DNA from: Athene noctua
Lineage: Eukaryota > Chordata > Aves > Strigiformes > Strigidae
Direction of reading: 5' to 3'
Assembly (NCBI RefSeq): GCF_965140245.1
Contig: NC_134041.1
Coordinates: 64,667,306-64,731,305, forward strand
Length of the DNA stretch: 64,000 nucleotides
Shown here: positions 1-13,100 of the stretch, one piece after another
How positions within the stretch are numbered: position 1 is the first letter of the stretch
Layout: each line of letters opens with the position of its first letter
Translations under genes and position numbers: made by a program
Notes under the pieces: generated by a model
Databases searched by the model: none
Told to the model about the DNA's origin: nothing
What the model saw: only the letters and a program-made list of their open reading frames with translations

Positions 1-3000
1 TAGGAAGAACCCCCATTTGTATGTATTGACATACAGAACTGATGTGGTAGACCAGTCTGTCTTCCTTTTATCGGAGTTGTTATGTAGAATAATAGAGTTA
101 GAAGTGCTGGTAAATGTCAAACTAGTATTTTTTTTTAAAAAAATCTGTTTTGAAACCCTTAGGCATTGAACTTGAGTTTCCTCGCTCTTGAACTTCCTTA
201 GTTATTGCTCAATGCTCAATTCATTCTTACTGCTGCGTTTAGGTATTCTGTATTTTATCAAGTAGAGGGTAAATTGCCCTAACTTTACGATCTTCCTGTT
301 TGGAGAAGTTTGCACTGCTTCAATGAATTACCCAACATTACCACCACTTGCCTATAATCAGTGCTTTTCAGCCTCTGGTCTGGAGATGCTTGGAGATTTC
401 TCACCTACATTATTGCTGTTCATACCTGAAAAGAAATTTCCTATGCTCTCTAATTAATAGTTTGTGAAGGGGGGTTATATTTTCACTGAAAAAAATCAAG
501 AGGTCCCACAGACTGAAAGAAAGTTTACTAACTTAGACTAATTCTTTATTTTTTAGTTACATTCTCCTGCAAAAACCAGCTTTGGGATGCATTATTTAGA
601 AATAATGCATTGAACTCTAATCTACAAATGTTTGGTAGGGTTGTGATGGTTCTTAGTACAATTTCAAAAAATGGATCTACTGATCATCTAGTTTCAGTGA
701 TGCCGTATGACAGATTCATAATTGCCTTGAAAGTCTTTCTTTGCAATAAGCATGATCATACGGTATTTATTTATTTTTTTTTCTCCCATCCATTGGTAGC
801 CTCTGTGAGCATAACGTATAAAAATCATAACCCAGCTAATGGCTGAGATAGACAGTAAATGCCTTTAAATGCTCTTGTGAGCTTTAAGCTTCAGAACTAA
901 GTGGCAACAAATAATGTGTGTGATTTAATAAGCCTGTAGAATTTAAGATAAAACAGGAATCTATTGTAGGATAAAGTATTTAAAATCTTCCTTGCAAAAC
1001 AAAACCATTTTTCCGAATGCACAAGCTGTTATATGCTATTTTTGATAATTTTGACATGTCAACTACGTGTTCTGAACACAAATGTTACTAATACTTGGGC
1101 TTTGCTGCTTCCTATATTGTTCCCTGCATAAAATTAAAAGGAATCCATTGAATGTGATAAAATTTTGTACAGTAAGGGTTACTTTTCCCATAATAGGTTT
1201 GTGCAACTAATAGTAACACTAACAGATTTGCACTTGCATTAAAAACAATATAGACCCTTGTGGTCTGAGTTAATGGCTATTAACTTCATACTGGACCAAA
1301 TCTAATGTCAGAAGATACTCCCTGTCAATTCATAGTGGTGTTATAATGTCAAACATTTGCTAGGATTTAGTGTATTGGAAAAATTAACATCGCTGTTAAG
1401 AATTGCGCTTATTTTTCTTACTGTGCTATGCAGCTATCGCTACTATGAAAATCTGAGTAAAGGTTTATTAGCATTATTTTGCCATGTAAATCTGTGCAAT
1501 TCTTTGTTACTGTTACAGCTGGTACTCGCAGTATAAGGATGCTGCTGAGGATGTGTTGCTAGGAGAATCACAAATAGTTCTGCTTATACTGTACTGTCTT
1601 CCAGGAGTCCAGAAGCCAGCGTACTTTCACTGGAAGGCTTTTTCATTTTTATGGGACTTTCTGTTAAATAATTTAAATAGCAAGCTGTTAAAAACACGAG
1701 CTCAAAGACAGTTCCTTATCTGCTCTATTGTTGAATTGTAACTTCTAATTGTTCTTAGTAAACATCAGTAGTTTCTATGGGTGTTTGAGGTAAAAAAAAA
1801 AAAAAAACACCAAATGACAAGAAAAAAAAAGCAGTTCTGTTCGTTAGCTTTGGCCAACAGGTTTACAGAACTGTCAGACCTCCAGAGAAAGTGATCTGGG
1901 TGCTCAGGACTGAGAACATCTCCGGACTGCAAGCGTCTACATCAGCATTTTCTTTTTCATCGTCACTTTTTGAAATGTTGGGTAGGGTCAAGAGGGAAAA
2001 TGTGCAAAGCGGGTTCCGCCTCCAAGCTTCGGTTTTGCTGTGCAGGTAGTGGGGAGGCACGGCGGTGTGCTTGGGTGCAGTGCCACGTACCCACAGCAGT
2101 CCGGAATGACTTTCCTCAGGTCAGGGGTTGTAAGGCCTCCCAGCGTTGTCAGCTCTTTCTACTTGGCTTAGGGTTCTACGGAGACAAGCCCTGAGAGGGT
2201 GTGAAGTGACAATTTGGGTCTAAAACCTGACATCATTAGCAGGATATTAATTGGTGAATAACAGCAGTCCAGGAGGTTTGTATTTGCGCTCCAGCGGTGT
2301 CAGCAGTCACCAGGAAATGAAGGCTGGGTGGTTTTCACCTTCCTGAGGAGCACGTTTGTGAAGGGTTTCTGGTTTCAGGCAGGCTCTGGTTCTGGCTCTG
2401 CTGTAGTTGTAAATTAGCAATGTACAGTTAGATGCGAGCGTGCTGATCTTGGTGGAAGATGAGAGAAAAGCATAAATCAATCCGACTCGCACAAAAATGA
2501 GCACTGGTTACCCAGAAAGAGTGTTATTAGCAGAATAAAAAGCTGTGCTTTAACTGCTGTACTGCAAGTGAATAATAGTCCCTCATGTTGCAAAACTTAC
2601 TTCATAAAAGCCAGTTCTAAGATGCTCTTGAAATAAGTAACGTGAAGTCAGAGCCAAACTCTGCTGTGAGGGGAAGTTGTCTTAAATGTGAACATCGGGG
2701 CGAATGCTCCAAATCTCAACTCCCAAAGTCTTAAGTTCTCATCAATCATGAGGACTTTGGAAGAAGGGTTGGAGTTGGCGGGTAGCACCGGGGCAAACAG
2801 CCCAGGTCAGCAAGGACAAAGTTTTTGGTTGAGTGAGGGAAGAACTGTGTGGAGAATGAAGAGGGAAGCAGTTAGAGTGTGTGAAGATGCTGTGGAGATG
2901 TTGAATAAATTGCTTCCAGGTTTTGTAGATCTGGGACAAGGTAGAGTAAGATCTTGAGGTAAAACATTCTGGTGATGTTTTTTTAGGATGGGTTGTGATA

Positions 3001-4361
3001 TGCGTGATTAGGAAATGTATTAAAGTAATAATTAGAGATCCTCTTAAGATTATTTTATGTTCCTTTCGTCCGTTCAAGTTATATACTCTGTCTGAAGCTG
3101 CAGAATGGTGGCTGACAACTCCCCTATTATTAATCAGAATTGCTTGATAACGCTCCAGGCACCAGAACTGTCTGCTAGGCAGACAATTTGTCATGTTTCT
3201 CCTGGCTTTGTGTGTTTCTGTACTTTTGCACAGTGCGAATGCTGGAGTATAACGCATTGTTGTGACCAACTTGCTTAGCTCAGGACTACTTAAAATGCAT
3301 AGATTCATCTTGAATTCGGCAACTTAGGCTCAGTCTACAAAATGGATCAGTGTTGTTGGAGTTACCAGGCAGCTCTGGCATAATTTCTGCTAAATTACTC
3401 TCTTCAGCATTGGGGTGTTTTATCTGTCTCTCTGTCAGCTCCTTAAGAGGTATTGCTGTGTTTTATTTGCTGATGGCCTTGATACACAAAAATGTATTAA
3501 ACTGATCCACGAGTTAAACTTCTGTACTTGTGGGTATCTCCTCATTCATTTCTGATTGTATTTGCAGAAGAGAATAATGAATATAATATCAAAATTGGCA
3601 TGAACTACCAATTACTAATGATTTGAAGGAGAGATTTGGGCTTGCTGTAGATTTTTTTTCTTGTTCATATATAAATACTGATTTGTCTCTTCTCCCTTCT
3701 TCTCGTAAGGAGTGCAGGAAGTAGCTACTAACCAGACCAAAACACTTTTTCACATTACTAACTGCAAAATACAGTCCTGAACTTACATACCTGATGAAGT
3801 GGTTTTGTACTGAGCATCGTCGAGCCTCTGTTTCAGTTTTTAAAAGTCATTTATATCGTGGTTGGGCTCTGTAACTCTCATCAGCTTTGATCTCACCGAC
3901 TTGTTCCAGGCAACAGCATCACAGCTCTGGCATGAGTGTTGGCTGTTGTGGTTTTCTGGGCAGCACAAAGCAGACTTGTTGTGGTGAAGGTGGGGTATTA
4001 CTGATACCTAAACTACCCCATTTAAAGAGAGTTTTGAACATATCCCTCTACACTGTGGTCACAGCGATGGGCTGTCATACCTGTGGTTTGCTTTGTGCGT
4101 CTCACTGAAATTTAACAACTCCTGTGGCTTAGGTCACTGTGGAGTTGGGGTGGAAGTACTGAAAATGTATAGGTCTGTAATTCTGGTCAAACCTGGGTCT
4201 AAATACAAATAACAATTTTGACCTAATTGGAAATTGTGCAGGATGTTTTTAGTGGTACAACAAAGTTTTTACAGCTTTAAGTGCTACGGCTGTGACTTGT
4301 TTCATAGGACTGTCTCTTGTATGACTGAATTACTGACTAGGTGTCTGCATTTTTCCTGGAA

Positions 4362-4364
<3 letters not shown>

Positions 4365-4392
<28 letters not shown>
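4365..4392. repeat. Poly(A) tract, 28 A
   Basis: An uninterrupted run of 28 adenines, the longest homopolymer in the window. I see no recognisable retroposon body or obvious target-site duplication next to it, so it could be a simple expansion or an eroded retroposon tail. Confidence 0.95.
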
Positions 4393-4394
<2 letters not shown>

Positions 4395-6761
4395 TGAGGG
4401 AGGGCAGGCATGAAACAAGCAGGGAAAGTGTGGAAGAGCACAAAACACGTAAATCCTTCTTTGTTAGCTTGCGACACTTCCTCCTCACTTAGACCATATG
4501 GAATGATCTTCCTTTTGCTTTTGTTTTTAAAATGGTTTAATTTTGTAACTATGTGGGCTTTATTTACAGGCATGCTCTAGCAATCACGGACAGGCAAAAA
4601 TAACACAAACCACTTGCTTCTCTTCCCTGTGGATGTCATAAACATGAGTTAAGGTTGGGATTTTGCCAGTATTATTTCAGCCCAAATAATAAGGAATTCC
4701 TGTACCAGGTATAAAATGGAAGTAAAAGCAAATACAGGTAGAAGAAAAAATCTTTCAGTGGTGCAGACTGCAGGGAAAAAAAAAAAAAGTTAATGTTCTC
4801 TCTGGAGATGGGCAAAAGACTTCAGCTTTGCATCCAAAGGAGCAGGATGTCCAAGTAGAAATCAATACGGGAGAAAGTATTCTTCAGCACACAAAGCTGA
4901 TGCTGAAAAAGGGCTGTACAGCTGAGGCAGACAGCACCTATAGAAAAAAAAAATTTTTGCAGAGGGCTTCCAGAAGGCTGATTTTCCTTTAAGCCGGTCA
5001 GTGTGCCAGGCCATACGCTGCTTCTGCAGATCTTGTAAAACCAGGTACAAAAGTCACACGCTTACATGTTCTTTGGTCCACAGCATAACTGCATTTTTAG
5101 CCTGTTTAATGCAACTCTGCTGTTAGACGAGGATTCCAAACCAAGCTGGTAGCATTCCTGCAGGAAAAGCCAGCGCAGAGAAGAGTTTAGACTGTTGTAG
5201 TCCTCTAGTGAAATGTCCCTTCTTGTGTGTCACTGGCCCATTACTCTGGTCTGTTCTCCAAAACAGTAAGTACTGGACTACGGGTCAATACTTCGGTTTG
5301 TTTTGCTGCTTAGTATTCAAATATTATTATTTTACTAGTTGGAGTTTCTTGCACTGAAAATTAATACTGAGGTCTCATTTAAAATATTAGAAATTTCCAT
5401 GTAATTTGGCTGCACTTAGCCATACAATTGAATTTGTAACATGTACGCGAGCACATTTTGGGCAAGTATTTTAGTGGTTACTAATGACTACTCCAGTCTG
5501 TTTTTTTTTTTTTAGTTCCTGCAGCCTCAGATAGATTTGGCCGTAACAACATAGCTTTTGTGACACATTTAAGCACGTTTTTTTCATATGGGCTGAGTCT
5601 GAGACCAGATGAGCAGCAATGTGCAGAGACTGGGGAACCTGACAGGTGGTAGAGCTCCAGCATTTTCCCACAAAAATCTGTCGTAACAATAGATTTAAGA
5701 AGTTCAGATCTGCACCCAAATATCAAAGGACATGGAGGCCTTCAGTCCCAAGGCTTTTAAATCCCTCTCTGTTTAATTCAGACTGTGAAAATGGCCCTTA
5801 CTCTTCTACACTCCTCTACTGAAATCAGTGGATTTGGCTGGAAAAACTATTACTGGAGTGAATTTAGGCCTGGTGTCTTTCTATCATTGAAGGGAAAAAA
5901 ACAGGCAAAAGGGAGGACACCAAGAGTTGCTGTTTGATCACTGAATTGCTATTTTTACAACTAATTATCTTTGCCTTTAAGACTTGGGCTTACATGTAGA
6001 ATTGAAAAGCAGGTGAATTTTAAGACACAGATCACCGTGATGCTGTGCTGTGCAAATGTATAAACAAGCTGAACTATTTCTGAGAGTATTAAAGGGTCAG
6101 CAGAGAGGCTGTTTTCTGCCTGAATGTAGTAAAATTGTATTAAATAGATGTCAAAGTAAGGCTGTGCCACTAAAATAAGAGAATGCTCTGATCACATTCT
6201 GTGTGGTCAATAATAATAATTTAAAACTGGATGTCAGTACCTAGCGAGTCATACCTGTGTCTGGCCATAGGTTATACAGTATTTCCTAAGCAGAATAAAA
6301 TCAAGCGCTGATCTTCAGGTGGCTAAATATGGGATTTCCCCTGACTTCCCCACTCTTGAGATTATTTCTTTTTTTCCCCTTAAAATATGCTCGTGATCTC
6401 ATTTCCTTAAAGCCTATTCAATTTGCAAACTGATTAATAATATAAGGGAGTATTGTGCTATAAAACAGATTTGTTGCTTACATGTTTTTTAGTATCTTGC
6501 ACAAATTTTCAGCAGTTCTTTATAAACAGTGGCTGTCAAAGCAAAATGTAAGACCTTTATAATAGCTAGCTTAAACAAGCATGTGAATTTTTTATGTTCT
6601 CAAATATTCTAGATTTACTGTAATTTCCTCAAGTATGCATGAATTATGTGACTACACATCCTCAGTTCTCCCTGTCCGAGATGACTATGGTTGGGTAGGG
6701 GACTGCCTTGAGATGTAATAGCTCCGTAGCTTTTTGGAGGGATCCTTACATTTTAGCACCG

Positions 6762-6778
6762 TTTTTTTTTTTTTTTTT
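6762..6778. repeat. Poly(T) tract, 17 T
   Basis: An uninterrupted run of 17 thymines in intronic sequence, without a recognisable retroposon body beside it. Confidence 0.95.
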
Positions 6779-9435
6779 GGCAAACTGATAGGTTTCCCTG
6801 GCTTTCACTACCACATCGGTCACTGCAAAAGACTGATATTGCTAAGTTTGCTTTTAAATTCTCCAGAACAGGATAAACAAACCAGCAGTGTTAATATCTC
6901 GTTGTCATTTGTACAATCTGTTGTTGAGTTTGGTTTTCCAAGTAACGGAACGGTGGGTTGTGGTGACCAATAGTGTTCGGTCCCCGGTAGTGCATGTCAG
7001 GAAGACGACACACACTCTGTCAGTCGGCACTTGGGCTTCTTAGCCATCTTTTCCTTCTATATGTTAACTTCCACTGAACTTAGCTACTCTTTTTTTCTCT
7101 TTTGTTTTTTTTCTTCCCTCCTGCTTAATTATAAATGCTGTGCATCTCTCATGCAAAACCGCTTCTGTCAGTGAAATAGTTAACTAGGGGGGAAAAAAAA
7201 TGCAGCGATGCTCTTAGAAGCTACTTGTTTGTGAGCTTAATTAGCAGAAGGGTGCATTGAATGTTAAGTGCTGTCCCTCTTGATAAGTAACTAATACTTT
7301 CTTTTGTAGTGCTGTTACCCAGCTGTTTTTTTAAGTGTCAATCTGGGGGAAAGGCACTGATTTCAGTCAAGATTAGAATTATTTTGAGCTTCTTGTTAAA
7401 AATACACATCGTTAATAATTACGGAGTCCTAAAGAACACATATTTTTCATCAAGGACATCATGACGTCCTTAGCAAACATTAAAAAAAAAAAAAAAGCTT
7501 ATTTAGTATCAGCCTTCCCCAGTGAGCTCATTCTGTGAAGGCAGTATGCTTTAAACGCAACAGCACCTTAAACTCTGAGGCAGTAATTTTATTTTACAAC
7601 TGCTCAGTATGAGTATTTGGATTAGCAATATACATTATGTATTTCCGTTGAAATCAATGACTATATGCCATTACTGTATAGAATAATACATACCCCCCCA
7701 GATGATAAATGAGCAATATCTGAGCACTGAGATATTTTCAGCTGAGCTGCTCATATGCATTCATAAAGCTAGGAAAAAAATCCAGCTTTTAACTTAGAAC
7801 TGTTGTTTGTACTTGAAGAGAACAGTATTATTGTAGTAAAGAAAGGCAGGCAGGAGCAGGCTGGTAGAGCACCAAGAGGCTTCACACCACAAGTAAGGAA
7901 ATACGTTACTCTCCATGCTTTACATATTTTTACTAGAGGTATGTTTGCTTCAAATCTTACATTAAATTATTCTAAATGCATGGCTAGGACAGTTACACGT
8001 GATGTGATTTTTAATTTTTATTTTTAATTTCTTCTCTTTTTAACTAGTTTTTCATCTAGCAGCTAGATTTTTAACCTTGATACATGCAGCATTCCTGACG
8101 ACACTGTAAATACGAACAGTAACCACGATGAAACGCTTAAGCAGAGGGAATAAATTCCCAGTTTGTTAGACATGACCTGTTACTGTTTTGTCTTTTGTTA
8201 CTGCTTTCCAGCATTCAGCAGAAAAATAATGATTCCCGGAAGCTGGAAAAACGGGTCTTCCCAAACTTCCCAACCGTAGAGCCTAATGAGTTAAATTTTC
8301 TACCGTGATGTTCGGGAGGGATTTTAGCTGCTTAGACGTACAAGGTCAAACGCAACTGCTCCGTTACCTATTGTGAGTCCTGGCAGCCAGGGGGGCACAG
8401 TTCCTGTGGGACAGAGCCCTCGGGAGATGGTGACATAAGCAGAGCACATCTTCTTTGCTTTCAACATGACAAGATGTCCCTCTTTTTCGCTAGGGCTGGC
8501 CACCCCCCCGCCTCCCACGAACAGATCCCAGCTAACTGCAGTCCTGCATCCCCCTCGCTGCTGTAACTCTGGGGTAAACACGGCAGTAAGTGGGGACGTT
8601 GAGGTCACAGGAGAGGGTTTTTACTAGCAGTAGGAAGGCAAGATGGAAAGGCAAAGCAGGAAGCTTTGGATGCCGTGCAAGATGCAAGGTCCAGGACTGT
8701 GACTTTGGTGCTGGATCCTCACTACCTGCTGTCCCATTCGCCTACTGCATTTTGACGGCATCTCCAATTTAACCGTGCTTGACGATGGTGAGAGGGGACC
8801 GGGAGGGCAGAGCGGTGTATTAAATCGGGAGAACCACTGCTAGCCTTGATAATAACGGTTCCCAGCACAGCAGCAGCTTCAGCCCCTGGTGAGGATTTTT
8901 GGGTTTTAATGAAGTGCTATACTGCAAGTTACCGGATGAACATGTCCGATGTTCCTCCACGGCCGCGTCGCACGGACACCTCATTAGGGCTGCGTTTGGA
9001 CTTCCCAGCGCTGAAGTTAATAAGCAGCGGGTACTTCCCAGCAATCAATCAGCAGGAAAACTAAAGCACTTTGTGCATCTTCCACAAATCCTCCAGCTAC
9101 ACCTCTCCCCTACCAGGTAGCCTCAGAAAGAAACGCTGGTATCTTTCTAGAAGAAAGTAGCGGGTTTGGAGGTGTACAGTGATATCCTCTCCTTTTATCT
9201 GTCATGAAAGTTACTGAATGCAATAGCTGTTCCCAGGCAGGCAGATACACCATTGCATAACGCTCCCGCTGGCGCCCAGCGCGATGCTTTATGCTCATCC
9301 CTACGAAGTTTTCCTCAGGAAAAACCGGGGAACGGGGTATTTTTAGGTCTTGCTCGCTCAAGGGGAGGGGGGCGAGGCAGGCCGCGGGGCGGGGGAGAGC
9401 CGCGGGCAGGCTGAGGGCTCTGGGGGCAGCGGCGG

Positions 9436-9446
9436 GCTTACCTTAG
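9436..9446 (-). other. Minus-strand 5' splice site at edge of CpG island
   Basis: Read on the minus strand, the sequence is CTAAG|GTAAGC, matching the vertebrate donor consensus at eight of nine core positions. The last exon base would be 9442 and the intron would begin at 9441. Its position at the downstream (minus-strand) edge of the island is where a first exon from this promoter should end. The transcription start and exon length cannot be fixed from sequence; the exon would be 5' UTR. No matching acceptor or coding exon was identified to the left. Confidence 0.5.
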
Positions 9447-9738
9447 CGCTTCCTCAGGCAGAAGTGGCGGTCTGGGCGCTCCCCTCGGGCTGCATCTCCC
9501 TCCCTCCCTCCGCCGGGGCGAGCTGGCCGTCAGGAGATCCGCGCCGGTCGCGCATCTGCCGCCCGCCGGAGCCGCGCTGCCCGCCCCGGAGCCGCCACAC
9601 CGCCGCTTCGCTTCTCCTCCCGCCGCCGCCGGGCGCTCAGCTGCGGCCGCCCGAGCGCTCGCTAGAGGCAGCCGCCGCCGCCCGCTCCCCCGCTGCCCTC
9701 ATCGGCTGCGGCGCCCGGCTCGGGGGGGAGGCGGCTGC

Positions 9739-9758
9739 GGGGGGGGGGGGGGGGGGGG
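9739..9758 (+). repeat. G20 homopolymer inside CpG island
   Basis: Twenty consecutive guanines are followed by TGTGTGCGTGAGGGG. The tract can form a G-quadruplex on the + strand, or an i-motif on the complement. Read length of such a run is error-prone, so the exact count may be an assembly estimate. Confidence 0.9.
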
Positions 9759-10020
9759 TGTGTGCGTGAGGGGCGCTCCTCTCGGCCCGCTCCCCGCGGC
9801 GGGGCGGTGTGTGAGCGGGAGGGAACTTGTTGAGCGGGACCGGCGGGCGGCCCCGAGCCGGGCGGGAGCGGGCTGAGGCGGCGGCGGGGCGGGCGGGAGG
9901 AGGAGCCGGGGGCCGGGCCGGCGCGGGGCGGGGGCGCGGCGGCGGGGCAGCGCGGGAAGCGCGAGGGGAGGCGGCGGCGGGAAGGCGCTCGGGGCGGCCA
10001 GAGCAGCTTGGCGGGAGAGC

Positions 10021-10065
10021 GAGCCCCCCCCCCCGCCTGAGCCCCCCCCCCCCCCGCCTGAGCGC
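10021..10065 (+). repeat. Two C runs in a short tandem duplication
   Basis: The unit GAG-C(n)-GCCT occurs twice, with 11 cytosines (10024-10034) and 14 cytosines (10042-10055), followed by a third short GAGCGCC. The duplicated, length-variable C tracts at the right part of the island mirror the G run 270 bp away, so an RNA or single strand could pair G run to C run. Confidence 0.85.
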
Positions 10066-10140
10066 CCCGCCAGCCCGGAACGCAGGAGCAGATGCGGGGT
10101 CGGTGATGCTGGCGCGTTGGGGACTCCAGCGAAGTGCCGG

Positions 10141-13100
10141 TTTAAAGCCACATAGCTGCGTTCGGCGTGGCGGAAAAAGTGTTTAACGTACGGAATGAGT
10201 AGGTGCTGCCTCTGCTCGTAAACGTTGAGCAAAGGGGACGCGAGTTAAAAGTGGTTTGACAAAGCAGCAAGGGTCGACAAACACCGTCACGTTCTTCAAA
10301 CTTAGATCCCATCTTTCCTCTCTTCTCCCCAAACCACTTATTTCGTAGAGCACTTTTCAGAGAGGTTTTTCATTTAAAAAAAAAAAAAAAAGTTAGAAAT
10401 TAAATGGATTGTGTGTATTTGATGAGACCCATCTAACAGACAGAAGATGTCACGAGAGGCATGAGAATCCCTGAGCAGAGAAGCAGTGGATCGGCCCCTG
10501 TCCCTTTTTGAAGATTTCTGCAGCATTCCTGTTCAGTCGGTGCTTTTCACCACAGCTCGCAACCCGCCCAGCCCAGTTGCGGACCGTGTAGTTGGTCTGT
10601 AGTGGCACTGTCTTCACCATCGGTAGCATCGGTGAGGATTATTGATTTCTGGATTTACTGGAGGGACCCCTGATTTGAAGCGGCAGATCACACGAAATGC
10701 CCGCCGCTGCCTGGGCTGAGCTGCGCCGCAGTGGGGAGAGACGCCCCAGCTGAGCCCTGAACAAGTTGGTACATCGATGTAGCACGATGCAGCAGAAATA
10801 CTGGCTCAAGTCCTGGACATCTTTTTAGAGTTAATTAGCTGGAGCAGACCACTGCACCAACGAAGGCATGCTGCTGCGGCGGCGGCCGGAGCACCTTATT
10901 TGTGCCAGCTTTGCTGCCTTTGCACAGGGCTCTGCTGATAGAGCCCGATAGCGGGTAGGAAAGTCCTTCCGAACCCAGCTGGCACATAAACATCGGCGTG
11001 GAAGGGTGAAGGTGAACTCGCAGAAATCCTCGCCTCTTAAATTGCAGTTTAGCTGTGCAGGACTGGATCAGAGGAGTGTTCAACAAATCAGACAGTCAGC
11101 AGAGGGCAGCTAAGTTGCTCTCCCTGTCTGCTACCTGTCCAGGTACTCTGCTGGCCCTCTTCCCTCTTCGCAGGTTCACTGCTGGTCCCTCGGAGAGGGT
11201 GCCCAGGAGGATGCTTTCACTCTGCCATCCCAGGGATGGGGGCTGCGTGCTCCCCCCAGCTGTAGCACCCCAAGGAGCGAGCTGATGGCACAGTTTCGAT
11301 TGCAGTTGATGATCTCTCTGGATCTTTTACAAGAGAATTTTTTTTTTTTTTTCCAGAGAAATAGGTGGGAAGAACTTAAGTATCAGCTTGCTTGTCGATA
11401 CTACAACAAACACCACGCTGCTTTTTCTTTTGCTCCTGTTCTTTCCAGCAGTGCTGACTCGCTGTATTCCAGGACCTCTGTGGTTTTCTCTGTACCAAAA
11501 TGAATTTGTTCTTGGCCGCAGCCTGTACACAGACATGGGTAAAATTACACGGTATGGTGACCACACTTTACACACATATCTTACTTCAGCAGAAGCACAC
11601 AGATCAGTGGGAGTAGATGCTGTTACTTTTTCACAGGGCTGAGGATCTGAGCTGTGCAGACTACATCCCAGGACCGTGGTTGTTAGAAGCAAATACTATT
11701 GCTAGATAACCTTAGTGACTTGAAAGGAAAAACCCTCTGACAGAAGAAGCAGTTAAAACAACATTATTACCTTCTCCATAATTACATTTAGAGGCTCTTG
11801 TCCCAGGGCTGATTATTCTTGCACAGCATTATGCATATGCCCCATTTATAAAGCTAGGCAACTGTACAGCATTTTCCTGTCGATTTTTAGAGAATTAGAA
11901 AGGACTTTCCCGTTGCAGACCAGACTGCTGCTTGTCCTGCACACATGTAACTGCTGACACCATTGGTGTAAATAGGGATATTTTAAATTGTGGTTTGTGA
12001 AAATAACGTGTTTCCTGATTATCATGCTTCATGTTACTGTAAAATCATATAGAAGCAAATACGTGGGGAAAATGGAAACGCTTCATCATCCCATTTGCCA
12101 ATTTTTCAGCCTTTGAAAAACGCTGAGTGCAACTGTTGCATAATGCAGAGCAGTGTCAAAACGATGCTTGAGAAAGGAGAGAGGGGTCTGACTTCAACCT
12201 GGAAAGATGCAAAGAGAAAAAATGACAATTCATTATTCTTTCTTTTTTAGATTACAAACTTATTTCTCTTTATGGAGAGCCCTACCTTCCCAGAGTGCCT
12301 TTTTCTTCAGGTGTTTGTGAAGGAGTGAGCACTGCTCGGGGCTGCGGGGGTTGTTCCCCTAACACAGGCAGGTGTGGGGATGGAAGTCCTGCCTCAGACT
12401 TCTGGAGCGAGTGGTAAAATCATCGGGTTGTATTTGAGAGCAGGGAGATATATTTTTTTAGCAGTGTTCTCTGTGGAGAAGTACAGTAGGGGGTCCTTCT
12501 TCCACACTGCTAATTTCATACTAAATTTGCGTATTTATAAATGTTAATCTTCTTGCACAGCCTGGTATTGCAGGTTTCAGGTTTTGCTTGGTGGTTTGGT
12601 TTGTTGGGGTTTTTTTTTTCTTCAGCTTCTGGGAGAGCGTGAGCAGACAGGGCACGGCTGAAGGACTGAGATGCCAGTACTGCGCTGGCGTGGGAGCGTC
12701 AGCCTGTGCCCTCCTGGCTGGCAGCCCGGGGCGTATTGTTACAGCTGGAGGACTGCTCCCGGGGAACGCCGTGCCGGGGGGAGAGGTGTGCGTTCAGCGG
12801 GTGTTTTGTATGATTATGCTCCACTAGAACATGCGGGTCCTACAGAGTAATGTTAAAATGTAATTTTTCTGGAACAGTCTAGGAAGTACTTGTCAGTCTT
12901 TGAAGAAGCAAGCTCAAATCCAGCTCAGGGGAAAGTGTGTTGCAGCCAGAGCTTGTGTTACCTGCCAGGTGTTTCAGCGAGCGCCAGCACGGAGAATATG
13001 ATAACCAACACCAAAGTCAGTTGCAAAATCAGCGTGAAAGCGGGTATCACACTTGCCTAGTTTTAAGCGTGTACTGTACGCTGAGGGGCAGGTTCAGGAA

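Larger units (their letters stand above)
1..9350. other. Intronic, AT-rich; no gene recognised
   Basis: The stretch has no open reading frame that I can tie to a protein family. The longest, a 188-codon minus-strand frame at 2742-3308, is Ser/Thr/His-rich without domain features and looks like chance. Homopolymer tracts occur at 1794-1807, 4365-4392, 6762-6778 and near 7482-7496. If the CpG island drives INSYN2A on the minus strand, this is also part of that gene's first intron. From about 8.3 kb onward GC and CpG content rise toward the island. Confidence 0.6.
9355..10140 (-). promoter_or_regulatory. INSYN2A: CpG island, candidate promoter of antisense INSYN2A
   Basis: About 790 bp of extremely GC- and CpG-rich sequence contrasts sharply with its AT-rich surroundings. 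It contains repeated GC boxes (GGGGCGGGG-type, for example near 9380, 9795 and 9885), no clear TATA box, a 20-base G run and two C runs. This is the composition of an unmethylated vertebrate promoter. No DOCK1 exon lies nearby. A strong 5' splice site occurs on the minus strand at its left edge, and I see no comparable one on the plus strand. In mammals INSYN2A (FAM196A), encoding an inhibitory postsynaptic density protein that acts with gephyrin, lies antisense within a DOCK1 intron, and INSYN2B lies likewise in DOCK2. The INSYN2A assignment rests on that synteny; no INSYN2A coding sequence is visible here. Alternatives are a lncRNA promoter or an alternative DOCK1 promoter. Confidence 0.8.

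Noticed and set aside
1519..1741. Open frame behind an acceptor-like TGTTACAG, beginning WYSQYKDAAED
   Set aside because: It looks exon-like at first, but there is no good donor before the stop and no match to DOCK1 sequence I can recall.
2742..3308. 188-codon open frame on the minus strand, longest in the window
   Set aside because: Low-complexity Ser/Thr/His/Leu-rich translation with no domain, no promoter and no clear splice context. It is compatible with a chance frame in intron and does not resemble INSYN2A.
9350..10232. 139-codon plus-strand, 119-codon plus-strand and 177-codon minus-strand frames in the CpG island
   Set aside because: Pro/Ala/Gly/Arg-rich frames arise because GC-rich DNA lacks stop codons. 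They overlap on both strands and break in homopolymer runs.
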